64,000 nucleotides of DNA from Paenibacillus crassostreae (GCF_001857945.1 NZ_CP017770.1:2232001-2296000), one strand, 5' to 3'; positions 1-10,143 are shown, counted from the stretch's first letter. The notes: generated from the sequence alone by a model not told the origin. Made by a program: numbers and translations.

Positions 1-1363
1 TCGTAACATCTAGCGTGATGGTAATTTCTCCTCCACAAGGTAACGCTTCTTGACCATTACTTAGAATATTAAGAAACACCTGTTTAATCTGATTTCGGTC
101 ACATTTAATCTCAACTTCTTCAATGACCTCGCAAGTGATCACGACATCTTTCATTCCCGCTTGTATTCCGAATATACTCAATACTTCCTGAAGAATAGTA
201 TTACAATAATCATTTTTGAATTGAACCACTTGTGGTTTACCTAGGATTAAGAAGTCACTTATTATTAAATTCATTCGTTCAAGTTCAGACATAATGAGAT
301 CATAATGTAGTAACTTCGAATTCTTACCTGATATCTGAAGCAACCCTTTAACTGTTGTTAGTGGATTTCGAATCTCATGGGCAATACTTACCGCCACTTC
401 ACCAGCAAAAATCAACTTTTCTTTATTCCGCAATATTTCATCTGTCTTCTTCATCTCGGTAATATCGTGCATACTCCCAACGACTTGTATTAGCTTTTGT
501 GAGCAATCGTAGAACGGTACCACATCTAGCATATAGTATCGATATGAGCTTTGTTCTTCTATGGTAATTTCAATTCCCAAATAAGCCATTCTCTCATTTA
601 TACAGCGATGGAAGTATGTTCCTATGTGAACCAACGTAAATACTGATGAATGGACGATTCTCTCTCTGTCTCTACTATCTAATTGCAATATATTTAGACA
701 ATTCTCATTGATCTCTAGAACATCTCCCACATCATCGGTGACAACTATTCCGTAATAGTTAGTCTCTAGTAAGGCACGATTCAATAAAAACTGTTGACTA
801 TTCTGCCTTCTCAATTGAATTTCACGCTGAATAGATCCTGCAACTGCACTTAGCAAAGATAGAAAATGAGGATGCGCAGATACTAGTTCTGTCACTAATG
901 TTATTGTTCCAAGTATCTGTTCACTCCCATCACTATAGAATGGAGCTGTATAACATGCAAAACCTTCTAGATATGTATGGGAATGATCTTTACCAATCAT
1001 TTGAATCGGCTGTTTATGTTGAATGCTTAATGAAATTGAGTTCTCCCCGACCTCTTCATTAAATTGAATGCCTTCAATTATCCCTAATTGTTTCACCTTT
1101 GTTATAGACGTAGTGTCTCCCTTAAATGCTAATATGTAACCCTTATGATCCGTGGCTACTATAAGGAAGCGTTCCCCTTTCATAGAGGAAAGTAATGTTT
1201 CTATAAATGAACTTATAACATCTAACTCTAAAATATAATTAGATAACTGCGCCTTTAATTCAACCTCCGAATAATATTTGTTAAATATAAGAGGTCTGAT
1301 AGAATCATTTCCTAATTGTTTACTCTGCTGCTTGTTTTCCCAAATCACTGTTTCCTCATTCAT
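1..1363 (-). CDS. PAS-domain sensor histidine kinase (partial, C-terminus beyond window)
   Basis: The frame stays open to the left edge, so only the first 454 codons are visible and the ATP-binding domain is mostly missing. The ATG at 1363 has GGAG at 1373-1376. The N-terminal part (about residues 40-170, including GIIEGIQFNEEVGENS) resembles the GAF-like sensor of AcoR/DhaR-type proteins. A PAS domain follows (about 190-305, ending DITEMKKTDEIL). The dimerisation box HEIRNPLTTVKG then places the phospho-accepting His near residue 328. No membrane segment is visible, so a cytoplasmic kinase is likely. HEIRNPLT boxes of this kind are common in sporulation-type kinases (KinA/KinE class), so a link to sporulation phosphorelay is possible but inferred. 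The partner regulator is not in view. Confidence 0.85.
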   Translation of the reverse strand, partial: MNEETVIWENKQQSKQLGNDSIRPLIFNKYYSEVELKAQLSNYILELDVISSFIETLLSSMKGERFLIVATDHKGYILAFKGDTTSITKVKQLGIIEGIQFNEEVGENSISLSIQHKQPIQMIGKDHSHTYLEGFACYTAPFYSDGSEQILGTITLVTELVSAHPHFLSLLSAVAGSIQREIQLRRQNSQQFLLNRALLETNYYGIVVTDDVGDVLEINENCLNILQLDSRDRERIVHSSVFTLVHIGTYFHRCINERMAYLGIEITIEEQSSYRYYMLDVVPFYDCSQKLIQVVGSMHDITEMKKTDEILRNKEKLIFAGEVAVSIAHEIRNPLTTVKGLLQISGKNSKLLHYDLIMSELERMNLIISDFLILGKPQVVQFKNDYCNTILQEVLSIFGIQAGMKDVVITCEVIEEVEIKCDRNQIKQVFLNILSNGQEALPCGGEITITLDVT

Positions 1364-1606
1364 TCGATCAATCTCCAGCTACGGCTATTTGTTATATCCT
1401 ATTATATTACCCTGAATACATCGCTATAACTATCTTAAACTTAGTAAAAAAACCATTAAATTACATAAAACCTTAATATATTTTTAAAATTCGAGTTTTT
1501 TTAACATGAATCGACACATCGAGACATCATCATCCTAGTAAACTAGAGCAGACCCATCCACATATCGTTATCATAGATGAGTCTAACTATCGCTTGGAGT
1601 GATGAA

Positions 1607-3697
1607 TCAATCTAGCATCTTAATAATGACTGCTGTTAATGCATCTAGCGTAATATCATGGTCTGTCAGCTTAAATCCTGATTTCTTTGAACATTCTAAA
1701 GTACCTGCTTCGTTCTGATCTACCACTATAGTTCCCAGCGTTAAATCCTCTTGTAGTGTCAGTTTTCTCACTTTATGATCTGCATTCAGAAACACATAAT
1801 ATCTCCCGGTACCATCTGTAGATCGGCATACATATCCAATTACGAGATCACTTTTCTTTATCTCTGGTGCTTGGATCATAGTTACATTCGTATTGACCAG
1901 CTCTTGGTCACCTAATCTAAATGCATTCGTAGATTTCCTCAACGCTATAAGCCCCGCTGTATATTCCTTCGTAGTATGATTAACTGGAAACTGATGTTCC
2001 TCGGTTGCCTTACGCCAATCAAACATATTAATAGCATCAGATGAGTCATATGAATCATGTACGAAATATCCGAATATCTCGCCCTCTTCATCCTTGAAAG
2101 CATAATACTTCTGTTCAGGTAGACCACTGGCCTTCCACTGTTTGCTTCTACCATATTCTTGCCCGGCATGCAGAAACGCCGTACCTTGAGAAGTAAGGAT
2201 TAATGTGTTACCAAGTCGGATACGTCTATGAATCTCTAAATCATGCTCTGGTATGGAGGGGTCTTTCTTAATCGTTTGCGCAATGACATCATATAACGTG
2301 AGATTATCATGGGCTTCAATATACTGCACAATGTCTCCAGGATGATCTGCGGGAATATTCGTTGGCTGTGCTTTAATGTTATTGAAAAGAAAAGAAATAT
2401 CTCTTGCTCCATCTGAAAGGAATCGAGGTTCCCCTTCTAATCCATAGCCTGATTTCAGTTCATTTCTAATTTCATCCGAGAATACGCCCACATTATCTGT
2501 CTTGTCCATCCAACCTTGGTCTGCACCTTTACCTGTAAGCGTTGGGTCAGATAAATCTCCCTGAAAGGTTCTCCAACCCTCACCAATGAATATAGCCTTT
2601 GGATTGATCTCAGCCGCTGCATCATAAGCTTCCTGAACAGCTTCATAGGTTGCATCCCCCATCATATCCCAGCGCATACCATCGATCTTATACTCATTGA
2701 ACCAATATTTCACTGAATCGACCATTAGTTTCTTCGCCATCTTACGATTGGTCGCAAGATTATTACCAAAACCTCCAATAAATTGCCCCTTATCATCCTG
2801 CCATGCATAATAATTCGGTACAATATCATTCAGTAAATCAACTTTTGCCATATGTGTATAGACGACATCTAGAATGACTCCCATTCCCGCTTCATGAATA
2901 GCTTGGATCATTGCCTTCAGTTCTCGTATTCTTAGTTCAGGATTGGTTGGATCCTCGGAATACGCACCATCAGGTGTGAAATATTGATGAGGATCGTATC
3001 CCCAGTTATATTCATTATCAACGGTCGAATATTGTAATTCTCTATGTCCCATTAAAGCTTCATCACCAAAATAGCATGCCATAACAGGTAGCAATTGGAC
3101 ATGTGTAATACCTAATGATTGGATATAGTGAATCTTATCTCTGAAAGCACTGAATGTACCCCATCTTGCATTCAAATCTTGTTCAATAGAAGGATCGGAT
3201 GTAAAATCTCTAATATGTATTTCCCAAATGATCGCATCTACTCTTGTTGTATATCCCGGAATACTCGCAAAGTTGTAAAATTCAGGATTAGTCTCGCTTA
3301 AATCAACGATTGCAGCCTTTCCAACTAAATCTCCACCCGGACCTAACTGTCCTGTTGTGTTTATTCTACATATGGCCATCGATTTAGCGTAAGGATCTAG
3401 CACTTGGCTGGTTATGCCGTTGTTGGTTACTTCGTATTGATAGAAATAGCCTCGCATATCGGTTACTCGAAGTTCCTCTGGAAGTATCACCACCGACCAT
3501 ACACCTTTATCTTCTAATGATAAGGTCACACTCCCAACCTTCTGAGAAGAATAGATCTTATCATATATATTGGCAACAACCTTGCTTGCAAGTGGTGCCC
3601 AGATTTTCAGGGTTACACCACCTTTGTTATAAACTGCCCCGAGGTCATCACCCTCATAATGAAACTGTTCATCGAGCTTTTTCCACTCTTCTTTCAA
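1607..3697 (-). CDS. pulA: Type I pullulanase (GH13_14)
   Basis: A debranching enzyme that hydrolyses alpha-1,6 bonds in pullulan, glycogen and branched maltodextrins. The protein has 696 residues. An N-terminal CBM48-like beta-sandwich (about 15-110) precedes the GH13 barrel. YNWGYDP at 230-236 is the type I pullulanase signature. DGMRWDMM gives the nucleophile Asp344, FIGEGW the acid/base Glu373, and EAHDNLTL the transition-state Asp464. There is no signal peptide, so it is probably cytoplasmic and acts on imported dextrins or storage glycogen. The start is TTG at 3697 with GGAGGG at 3704-3709. Length and motifs are those of an intact family member. It stands alone between the kinase gene and a helicase gene on the same strand. 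Confidence 0.95.
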   Translation of the reverse strand: MKEEWKKLDEQFHYEGDDLGAVYNKGGVTLKIWAPLASKVVANIYDKIYSSQKVGSVTLSLEDKGVWSVVILPEELRVTDMRGYFYQYEVTNNGITSQVLDPYAKSMAICRINTTGQLGPGGDLVGKAAIVDLSETNPEFYNFASIPGYTTRVDAIIWEIHIRDFTSDPSIEQDLNARWGTFSAFRDKIHYIQSLGITHVQLLPVMACYFGDEALMGHRELQYSTVDNEYNWGYDPHQYFTPDGAYSEDPTNPELRIRELKAMIQAIHEAGMGVILDVVYTHMAKVDLLNDIVPNYYAWQDDKGQFIGGFGNNLATNRKMAKKLMVDSVKYWFNEYKIDGMRWDMMGDATYEAVQEAYDAAAEINPKAIFIGEGWRTFQGDLSDPTLTGKGADQGWMDKTDNVGVFSDEIRNELKSGYGLEGEPRFLSDGARDISFLFNNIKAQPTNIPADHPGDIVQYIEAHDNLTLYDVIAQTIKKDPSIPEHDLEIHRRIRLGNTLILTSQGTAFLHAGQEYGRSKQWKASGLPEQKYYAFKDEEGEIFGYFVHDSYDSSDAINMFDWRKATEEHQFPVNHTTKEYTAGLIALRKSTNAFRLGDQELVNTNVTMIQAPEIKKSDLVIGYVCRSTDGTGRYYVFLNADHKVRKLTLQEDLTLGTIVVDQNEAGTLECSKKSGFKLTDHDITLDALTAVIIKMLD

Positions 3698-3812
3698 TGG
3701 TTTCCCTCCAATCCGTCGAACATCATAACCATTTCATTTGAAATTGATTCCTTTATTAACAACATATGCTTATTTCATCTATAGATTCATGTAAGCGTCT
3801 ACTCTAATATAC

Positions 3813-6800
3813 TTATATCATTAGAATTTCACGAATATCCTCTTCGGAGAACGTGGATAAAGCTTGTTCACCTGGTTGAATGACTTCATCGATTAAATTT
3901 ATCTTTTTCTGCTGGAGTTCATACATCTTCTCTTCAACCGTCCCCTGAGTGATCAGTCGAATGACTTGTACGGCTTTCATCTGACCGATACGATGTGCAC
4001 GATCTGTTGCTTGCTGTTCTACCGCGGGATTCCACCATAGATCATAAAGAATGACGGTATCTGCTCCAGTCAAGTTCAGACCTGTACCTCCTGCCTTTAA
4101 TGAGATTAGGAACACGTCGGCTCCCTCCCCTTCATTAAATCGATCACATAATTCTACCCGTTCAGAAGCTGGTGTCTTTCCATCCAAATATAAATACGGT
4201 ACACCCTGAGTGCCAAGTTCTCGACCAATCAAGCTAAGCATCTCCGTAAATTGCGAGAATATCAATATTCGCTTTCCAGCGTTCTGACATTCCTCAATTA
4301 ACTCCATGAGTTGCTCAAATTTAGCGGAACTTCCAGCATATCCGCTTACGAATAAAGCTGGATGGCAGCATAATTGGCGAAGTCTCGTTAGTCCCGCTAA
4401 TATCTTGATCCGATTCTTCTGAAGATTATTCTCCTTCAGGTGCTTCACTGTCTCATGTTTCAACTCAGCCAGATAAGCCATATATAGCTTCTTCTGATCC
4501 GGCAACAATTCAGAGATCTGTAATGATTCAATCTTATCAGGTAATTCCTTCAATACGTCACGCTTTAAACGACGGAGTACAAATAGACGGATTCGCTTAG
4601 CTACGCTATCTCGGGAGAGATTAGCGAAATCTTTTCTACTAGATAATAACTCTGGAAATACGACATTGAAGATCGACCATAGTTCTTCGATTGAATTCTC
4701 CACAGGTGTACCGGTCAGTGCGAAACGATTTCTTGCCTTAATTCTTCTTACCGATTGAGCCGTCTGGGTATTAGCGTTCTTGAAGGTCTGTGCCTCATCC
4801 AGAATTAACGTATGGAAAGTCGATCCCATATATTGTGCCAAGTCTCTGCGTACTAATGGGTATGAAGTGATTATCACATCTACACCTGTCAAATCCTTTA
4901 GCATACGACTACGTTCTTCCTGGACACCATCGATGATCATGGAGCGAACCTCTGGAGCGAACTTCTTCAATTCATTCCTCCAATTATAGAGGAGCGATGC
5001 AGGAGCGATAATTAGAGCTGGCATCTGCTCCTTTCTAATCTCCGGTAGAACAGAGACGATGAAGGTGATGCTTTGTAATGTTTTGCCTAAGCCCATATCA
5101 TCTGCTAAGATCCCCCCGAATCGATAGTGAGCTAAAGTCTTCATCCATTGATAACCATACTGCTGGTAATCTCGAAGGATGGTAGACAGACTTTCAGGAA
5201 CGGGGAAATCTAGAAGATCGGGATTGCGCATATTCTCGAGTAGTTTGCGAAAGGATTTACCCATTTTGATACTATTCCCTTTGTCCTGAACATCCATCAG
5301 CTGCAGCCCATGCACGACAGGAAGTCTAAATTCAGTGCCTACCATCTTACCTGTGCCGACACCCATCTTGTTCATGAAGTGTAGCATTTCTTGAAACTGC
5401 TCACCTTCTAGGGGAGCAAGTGCCCCATTGGGCAGTCGATAATATCTTCGTTTCTCTTCTAGGGATCTCAACAATTTACGGATATCTTCATCAGGTATTC
5501 CATCAATCTCGAATTTAAACTCTAACCAATCATGTCTTGAATCCATATCAACAGTGATTTTCGGAGCGGTAATCCCATGAATTCTAGCTTTGACAGCCGA
5601 GGTTGCATAGACTTCGAGCAGCTTCTCCAGTTGTGGAACAGTGTGGTATAGGAATTCGTACTCTGCATCCTCGTCAGCCAAGAAGTAGCCTTTCTCAGTC
5701 TTTGCGAACGTACTTTGATCCATGATTTCGAGTATTCTCATCTCAAGATCACCATTACGTACAAGTATACGATCCTCCCTTTGATGCTGGTGACTATCTT
5801 CGTCGAGAGGATTGATAACCACTCTTCCATAATGGAACTCCAATCCTGCTAATAAACGCTCCCTCACGCGATCTAGAAACAACTTTGCTTTGAGGGGTGT
5901 ACGTACCATTCTCTCGGAGACACCCTTGGTAATATGTACATTCCCGAACTTCATTAAACCAGGAATCACCTTTTCCATAAAAGGGTCCAGTTGCTCTTGA
6001 GGAATTTGAATCCTTTGCTCATCGGATCTCTCAAGCATCTGCTGCAACTCTGCCAGTCGCTTACATTCATCAACAGGTAACTTCACCAGTCTTCCTTGGA
6101 ACAAGATCACTCCATAGGGTTCCATGATGGCTATATCATCTAACCCTTCAATCTCCAGATGATATCCTTCTGCTACAGAATGGTTAAACTCGAACTGAAG
6201 TGGTAGGCCTTCCTCTGATATATTTATCCCGGTGGCAACAATATTCCACTGCGCTATCCTCACATTTGGAGCCTCACATAATAGTAACAACAGCTTGTCC
6301 CAATGATAGGGTGGGATCATTAATATTCGATCACTATTAGATATAGGTTGTCGATACATCTCCTCACTGTTATACATAAGAAGGAGTTGCTGGATCACAC
6401 CGTCATTTTCTTTCGAGAAACTATGAAGCTCTGGGTCATATATGAAATGCTTGGAGAACGCGACTGTCTTTCCTCGTTCAACGCTATCAAGAAATTCTCT
6501 AACGTTCTTCACAACATATAAACGATTTATGCCAATCTTTATCTCCAAACCGAACATGAGCTTGTAATCTATATGGACGGTTCTGATAGTAAACTCTACT
6601 TGAAGAGGCGTTCTCGAATCGAAATAAGTTCGTGCACGGCTGGAGCGACGAGGCTTATCTGAGAATAACGCTAGGATAGAGTTAGCCAGTTTATTCTCCT
6701 GATTCGAAGACAACGATTCAGTGGGTTCTTGTCTAGCCTCATGCTGTTTTCCATGAATATTTAAGAGCACTGCGGCAATATGTTGGCAATAAAGATCGTA

Positions 6801-7028
6801 AGAGGATAGTTGAGGACATGTACATTCTGCCATTAGTTTACCTTCTATATCCGTTCTAATTGTCACTTGTTCGATGCTTTTCCCTCTGACACTTGCTTTA
6901 TAGAATCCTGTTTCAGATTCTGTATATGTAAACGTCACTTTGTTCGCTTTAAAATAGGCTTCTCCTTTATCAAAGGAGGTCTTCCCACACCATAACTTAA
7001 TAAGGCTTGGAGTTAACTCATTATCCAC
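3813..7028 (-). CDS. SNF2-family helicase with N-terminal SWIM zinc finger
   Basis: A large (1071-residue) DNA-dependent ATPase of the SNF2/RapA class. The N-terminus carries a SWIM zinc finger (Cys69, Cys71, Cys81, His83). A long helicase-associated region leads to a SNF2 motor: the Walker A motif DDMGLGKT falls near residue 643, DEAQ (motif II) near 743, and the helicase C domain includes GGTGLNLTGAD and DRAHRIGQ. The start is GTG at 7028 with AGGAGG at 7038-7043. Firmicute proteins of this type are widespread, but their physiological substrate is unclear; transcription-complex remodelling or DNA repair is inferred from the family. A second SWIM/SNF2 system, split into two genes, occurs at 37.7-42.3 kb. 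Confidence 0.92.
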   Translation of the reverse strand: MDNELTPSLIKLWCGKTSFDKGEAYFKANKVTFTYTESETGFYKASVRGKSIEQVTIRTDIEGKLMAECTCPQLSSYDLYCQHIAAVLLNIHGKQHEARQEPTESLSSNQENKLANSILALFSDKPRRSSRARTYFDSRTPLQVEFTIRTVHIDYKLMFGLEIKIGINRLYVVKNVREFLDSVERGKTVAFSKHFIYDPELHSFSKENDGVIQQLLLMYNSEEMYRQPISNSDRILMIPPYHWDKLLLLLCEAPNVRIAQWNIVATGINISEEGLPLQFEFNHSVAEGYHLEIEGLDDIAIMEPYGVILFQGRLVKLPVDECKRLAELQQMLERSDEQRIQIPQEQLDPFMEKVIPGLMKFGNVHITKGVSERMVRTPLKAKLFLDRVRERLLAGLEFHYGRVVINPLDEDSHQHQREDRILVRNGDLEMRILEIMDQSTFAKTEKGYFLADEDAEYEFLYHTVPQLEKLLEVYATSAVKARIHGITAPKITVDMDSRHDWLEFKFEIDGIPDEDIRKLLRSLEEKRRYYRLPNGALAPLEGEQFQEMLHFMNKMGVGTGKMVGTEFRLPVVHGLQLMDVQDKGNSIKMGKSFRKLLENMRNPDLLDFPVPESLSTILRDYQQYGYQWMKTLAHYRFGGILADDMGLGKTLQSITFIVSVLPEIRKEQMPALIIAPASLLYNWRNELKKFAPEVRSMIIDGVQEERSRMLKDLTGVDVIITSYPLVRRDLAQYMGSTFHTLILDEAQTFKNANTQTAQSVRRIKARNRFALTGTPVENSIEELWSIFNVVFPELLSSRKDFANLSRDSVAKRIRLFVLRRLKRDVLKELPDKIESLQISELLPDQKKLYMAYLAELKHETVKHLKENNLQKNRIKILAGLTRLRQLCCHPALFVSGYAGSSAKFEQLMELIEECQNAGKRILIFSQFTEMLSLIGRELGTQGVPYLYLDGKTPASERVELCDRFNEGEGADVFLISLKAGGTGLNLTGADTVILYDLWWNPAVEQQATDRAHRIGQMKAVQVIRLITQGTVEEKMYELQQKKINLIDEVIQPGEQALSTFSEEDIREILMI

Positions 7029-7348
7029 TTATTTTATCCTCCTAGTGAGATCTTATCTTCATCATAACAGATCAACCTACTGTTCCGCTTAGTCCAAGCA
7101 GAAACGGCTATACCGTCCTTTTCAAAAGTTTATCCTTCCGATGTAAGTGATACTTCGTATCACTTTAGGAAATCCGTATCTGCGGAAATATAAGAAATAG
7201 AGTATCAAGAATCAATTTCATAATTACGCAACTCGATTTAGCTGCAACGGCGATTATGAAATTGATTCAAATGAAACTTATACTTTCTTATATTTTTAAA
7301 AATCCGGACCTCATAAGAGAACCGGAATTATCGATTGTAAAGCTAACC
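7029..7348. other. Intergenic region holding one long-form dispersed repeat
   Basis: This 320-base gap between two minus-strand genes is mostly filled by a dispersed two-hairpin repeat (7096-7296). The SNF2 gene's Shine-Dalgarno site lies at its left edge. I see no additional coding potential. Confidence 0.7.
7096..7296 (+). repeat. Dispersed two-hairpin repeat, copy A (long form)
   Basis: Module 1 opens with GCAGAAACGG and closes with CCGTATCTGC. It contains an internal hairpin (AAGTGATAC, then TTC, then GTATCACTT). Module 2 follows at once: an outer pair AAATATAAGAAA ... TTTCTTATATTT around a perfect 16-bp inverted repeat (GAATCAATTTCATAAT ... ATTATGAAATTGATTC), with a loop of about 26 bases. 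The same design recurs at 9909, 43306 and 58923 and in reduced forms elsewhere. Function is unknown; a mobile MITE/bcr-like element or a transcribed structured RNA are both possible. Confidence 0.9.
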
Positions 7349-8131
7349 CTATCCAATAAATTGCGCCAATAGATGATTAAACTTATTTCGTTCTTCCCAA
7401 AAAGGACCATGGCCGCTGTATTCAAAAGGGACTAATTGTGAATATTTAATCCTGTTATTCAATTCTTGTGCCTGTGCAAAAGGGATCACCTGATCATGAA
7501 TCCCATGAATAATTAATGTGGGAACATGTATTTTATCAAGGTCAGGTTGCAGGTTCTCATCTCTTAACGTCACTATAATCGCCGCAGTTGACCATCCCGC
7601 TGCCTCTAACCCCATTTGGAAGAACCAATCAGAGAATCGGCTGCTTATATACTGAAAGAAAAAAGTATCTGTTACTCCTTGAATCATTTGAGGACGATCA
7701 TTATACGTATCTGTAAGAAGTTTCTTTGCCGTTACCGCTGTAAATCCCGTAGGTGCTGCGGCATCAATCAGAACAAGTTTAGATACTCCGTAACCATGAT
7801 GTCGCGCCATATAACGAATCGCGATGGCCCCTCCCGTCGAGTGACCTGCAATAGTGATGTTGTGTAATTGAAGCGCACTTATGACAGCTTTAATATCATC
7901 CGCCAGTCGGTCATAGTGGTATCCATCGATCGGTTTATCCGATTTCCCGAACCCCCGCCAGTCGAGTCCAATGCAGCGATATCCCAAAGCAGGTAGTACA
8001 TCAAACTGATACTCAAACTGCTTATGGCTTAACGGCCATCCATGAATAAACAGAATCGTCTTGTTGCCCCCTGGATTGACATCTTCAACATACACCTTCA
8101 CACCCGGCTCTACATTCACATAATATCCCAT
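7349..8131 (-). CDS. Alpha/beta-fold hydrolase
   Basis: A 260-residue single-domain alpha/beta hydrolase of the haloperoxidase/epoxide-hydrolase-like group. The oxyanion-hole motif HGWPLSH comes at 30-36. The nucleophile elbow GHSTGG puts the catalytic Ser at 98. An acidic residue in GIHDQVIPF and a His in SGHGPFWEE near the C-terminus complete the triad. The cofactor-free haloperoxidase family also includes esterases and perhydrolases, so the substrate cannot be named. There is no signal peptide. It is transcribed away from the mannitol operon and appears monocistronic. Confidence 0.85.
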   Translation of the reverse strand: MGYYVNVEPGVKVYVEDVNPGGNKTILFIHGWPLSHKQFEYQFDVLPALGYRCIGLDWRGFGKSDKPIDGYHYDRLADDIKAVISALQLHNITIAGHSTGGAIAIRYMARHHGYGVSKLVLIDAAAPTGFTAVTAKKLLTDTYNDRPQMIQGVTDTFFFQYISSRFSDWFFQMGLEAAGWSTAAIIVTLRDENLQPDLDKIHVPTLIIHGIHDQVIPFAQAQELNNRIKYSQLVPFEYSGHGPFWEERNKFNHLLAQFIG

Positions 8132-8456
8132 TCTTATTCCTCCATTTCATGAGTAATCCCAATTAGAAATAAGATATTCATCTGAGGTAACATAGGTGAA
8201 CGCCTACCACTCTTAACGAATCCAGATTCTAACAGATTAAACTCTTTAAAAAATGGGTAAGTATTACAGTGGATGATGTTGTTCATTAATCAATATTATA
8301 GCCTCTTAAATGTTGTCAACAATGTTCATGCCGAAACCATGTTTTCATCTTCGTGACAATGAAAGCGCTTTGTTCTAATATTCATTCATAAAGGGTAACC
8401 TATATTAGAAATGTAATTAAGGAATCCCATTCAAAACTGTAAAGGGGGCATTATTA
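8132..8456. promoter_or_regulatory. Divergent intergenic region with the mtlA control region
   Basis: This 325-base gap separates the minus-strand hydrolase from mtlA. It contains the cre-like site at 8359-8373. The mtlA ribosome-binding site AAAGGGGG lies just upstream of the ATG. I do not see an unambiguous -35/-10 pair. Confidence 0.5.
8359..8373 (+). promoter_or_regulatory. cre-like CcpA operator upstream of mtlA
   Basis: ATGAAAGCGCTTTGT matches the CcpA consensus WTGNAANCGNWNNCW at every fixed position except one near the 3' end. It lies about 85 bases before the mtlA start. Carbon-catabolite control of mannitol operons is well known in Firmicutes. That this copy is functional is inferred. 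Confidence 0.6.
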
Positions 8457-9893
8457 ATGGCCACAACAGAATCAAAGAATAGTTCATCTGGCAACGTACG
8501 AGTGAAGGTACAACAATTCGGCCGTATGCTTAGCGGTATGGTTATGCCGAATATCGGCGCTTTTATCGCTTGGGGCTTAATCACAGCATTATTTATTCCT
8601 ACAGGATGGTATCCTAACGAGAGTCTAGCTTCTCTTGTAGATCCTATGATCAAATATCTTCTACCACTCTTAATTGGATTCACGGGCGGTCAAATGGTGC
8701 ACGGTAAACGTGGTGGTGTCATCGGTGCTATCGTCACAATGGGTGTCATTGTCGGTTCTTCGATTCCAATGTTCTTAGGTGCGATGTTAGTCGGACCGTT
8801 GGCAGCTTGGATTCTAAAACAATTTGACCGATCTGTAGAAGGGAAGATCAAATCCGGATTCGAGATGCTTGTCAACAATTTCTCACTTGGAATTATCGGT
8901 GGTGGGCTTTCAATCGCTGCACTTAAGGGGATCGGACCTCTAATCGAAGGCCTGACTAATATCCTTTCATCTGGTGTAGAATTCCTAGTTAACCATAACC
9001 TGCTTCCACTCGTTAACATCATTATAGAGCCGGCTAAGGTGTTGTTCCTAAACAATGCAATCAATCATGGAATACTTACTCCTATCGCTGCAGAAGAGTC
9101 TCTAAGAATCGGGAAATCAGTTCTATTCATGCTTGAATCGAATCCCGGGCCAGGACTCGGGATATTACTTGCTTATTGGCTTGTAGGTCGAGGATCAGCC
9201 AAATCATCCGCACCAGGTGCTATAATCATTCACTTCTTTGGGGGTATTCATGAAATATACTTCCCATATCTCTTGATGAAACCACGTCTAATCCTAGCTG
9301 CAATCGGTGGCGGTATGACAGGTACATTCACGTTCCAATTGTTAGGTGCAGGTCTTACAGGATCTCCTTCGCCAGGTAGTATCCTCGCTTACTTCGCAAT
9401 GACGCCTAGAGGTGGATACCTTCCGATGATTGCAGGTGTAGTTACGGCAACCGTTGTATCTTTCCTAATCGCTTCTCTTCTACTGAAGACAAGTAAGAAG
9501 ACTGACGATGAAGAAATGGATATAGAAGGAGCAGCTGCAAAAGTTAAAGATATGAAGTCCGCAGGTTCTGTATCACAGAGTACAACAACACATGTTGACA
9601 CGAATGTCCGTAGCAAATCTAATGTGCAAAAAATCGTCTTCGCTTGTGATGCAGGAATGGGCTCCAGCGCTATGGGTGCTTCCGTACTGCGAAAGAAAAT
9701 GCAGGCGGCAGGTATAAACATTACCGTTGTTAACTCTGCTGTTAGTGAGATACCAGCAGATGCCGATATCGTTATCACACAGAAGACTCTGACTGAACGT
9801 GCGATTGCTAACAATCCAACAGCAGAGCACATCTCAATCGACAACTTCCTCAAGAGTCCAAGATATGATGAGCTTGTTGAACGTTTGAAATAA
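8457..9893 (+). CDS. mtlA: PTS mannitol transporter subunit IICB
   Basis: An integral membrane permease that imports mannitol and phosphorylates it to mannitol 1-phosphate. The 478 residues comprise an EIIC domain (about residues 10-350, many hydrophobic segments, with the family signature GGIHEIYFPY) and a C-terminal EIIB domain (about 385-478). The phosphocysteine lies in FACDAGMGSS. There is no fused EIIA; that function comes from mtlF downstream. The ATG has AAAGGGGG upstream. It is the first gene of the mtlA-mtlR-mtlF-mtlD cluster and is preceded by a cre-like site, which fits induction by mannitol under CcpA control. Confidence 0.97.
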   Translation: MATTESKNSSSGNVRVKVQQFGRMLSGMVMPNIGAFIAWGLITALFIPTGWYPNESLASLVDPMIKYLLPLLIGFTGGQMVHGKRGGVIGAIVTMGVIVGSSIPMFLGAMLVGPLAAWILKQFDRSVEGKIKSGFEMLVNNFSLGIIGGGLSIAALKGIGPLIEGLTNILSSGVEFLVNHNLLPLVNIIIEPAKVLFLNNAINHGILTPIAAEESLRIGKSVLFMLESNPGPGLGILLAYWLVGRGSAKSSAPGAIIIHFFGGIHEIYFPYLLMKPRLILAAIGGGMTGTFTFQLLGAGLTGSPSPGSILAYFAMTPRGGYLPMIAGVVTATVVSFLIASLLLKTSKKTDDEEMDIEGAAAKVKDMKSAGSVSQSTTTHVDTNVRSKSNVQKIVFACDAGMGSSAMGASVLRKKMQAAGINITVVNSAVSEIPADADIVITQKTLTERAIANNPTAEHISIDNFLKSPRYDELVERLK

Positions 9894-9908
9894 ACCATAG
9901 TTATAACC

Positions 9909-10070
9909 AAGTAGAAACGGTTATGCCGTCCTTTTTCAAAGACGGCATCCGTTTCAGCGGAAATATAAGGATAAAAGTATCAAGAATCAATTTCATAATT
10001 ACGCAAATCGATTTAGATGCATCGGCGATTATGAAATTGATTCAAGTGAAACTTATACTTTCTTATATTT
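9909..10070 (+). repeat. Dispersed two-hairpin repeat, copy B (short form)
   Basis: Module 1 is short: GTAGAAACGG ... ATCCGTTTCAGC, without the internal hairpin of copies A and E. Module 2 is complete, with the same 16-bp inverted repeat and the outer AAATATAAG ... TTCTTATATTT pair. It lies 16 bases after the mtlA stop codon, inside the operon. Confidence 0.9.
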
Positions 10071-10086
10071 TAAAGAGGTAGTGAAT

Positions 10087-10143
10087 TACCCCCGAAAGCT
10101 GAGCCTATGTATCAATACATGCTCTAGTTGCTTTGCGGGGGTA
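10087..10143 (+). promoter_or_regulatory. Extended stem-loop upstream of mtlR
   Basis: TACCCCCGAAAGC pairs with GCTTTGCGGGGGTA with one bulge. The enclosed segment folds further (GAGC/GCTC and ATGTAT/ATACAT). No T-run follows, so it does not look like a plain terminator. It could be an RNA processing or stabilising structure, or a regulatory fold, between mtlA and mtlR. Confidence 0.6.

Noticed and set aside
9389..9910. 173-codon minus-strand ORF opposite mtlA
   Set aside because: It lies entirely antisense to the conserved EIIB region of mtlA and has no ribosome-binding site or family resemblance.
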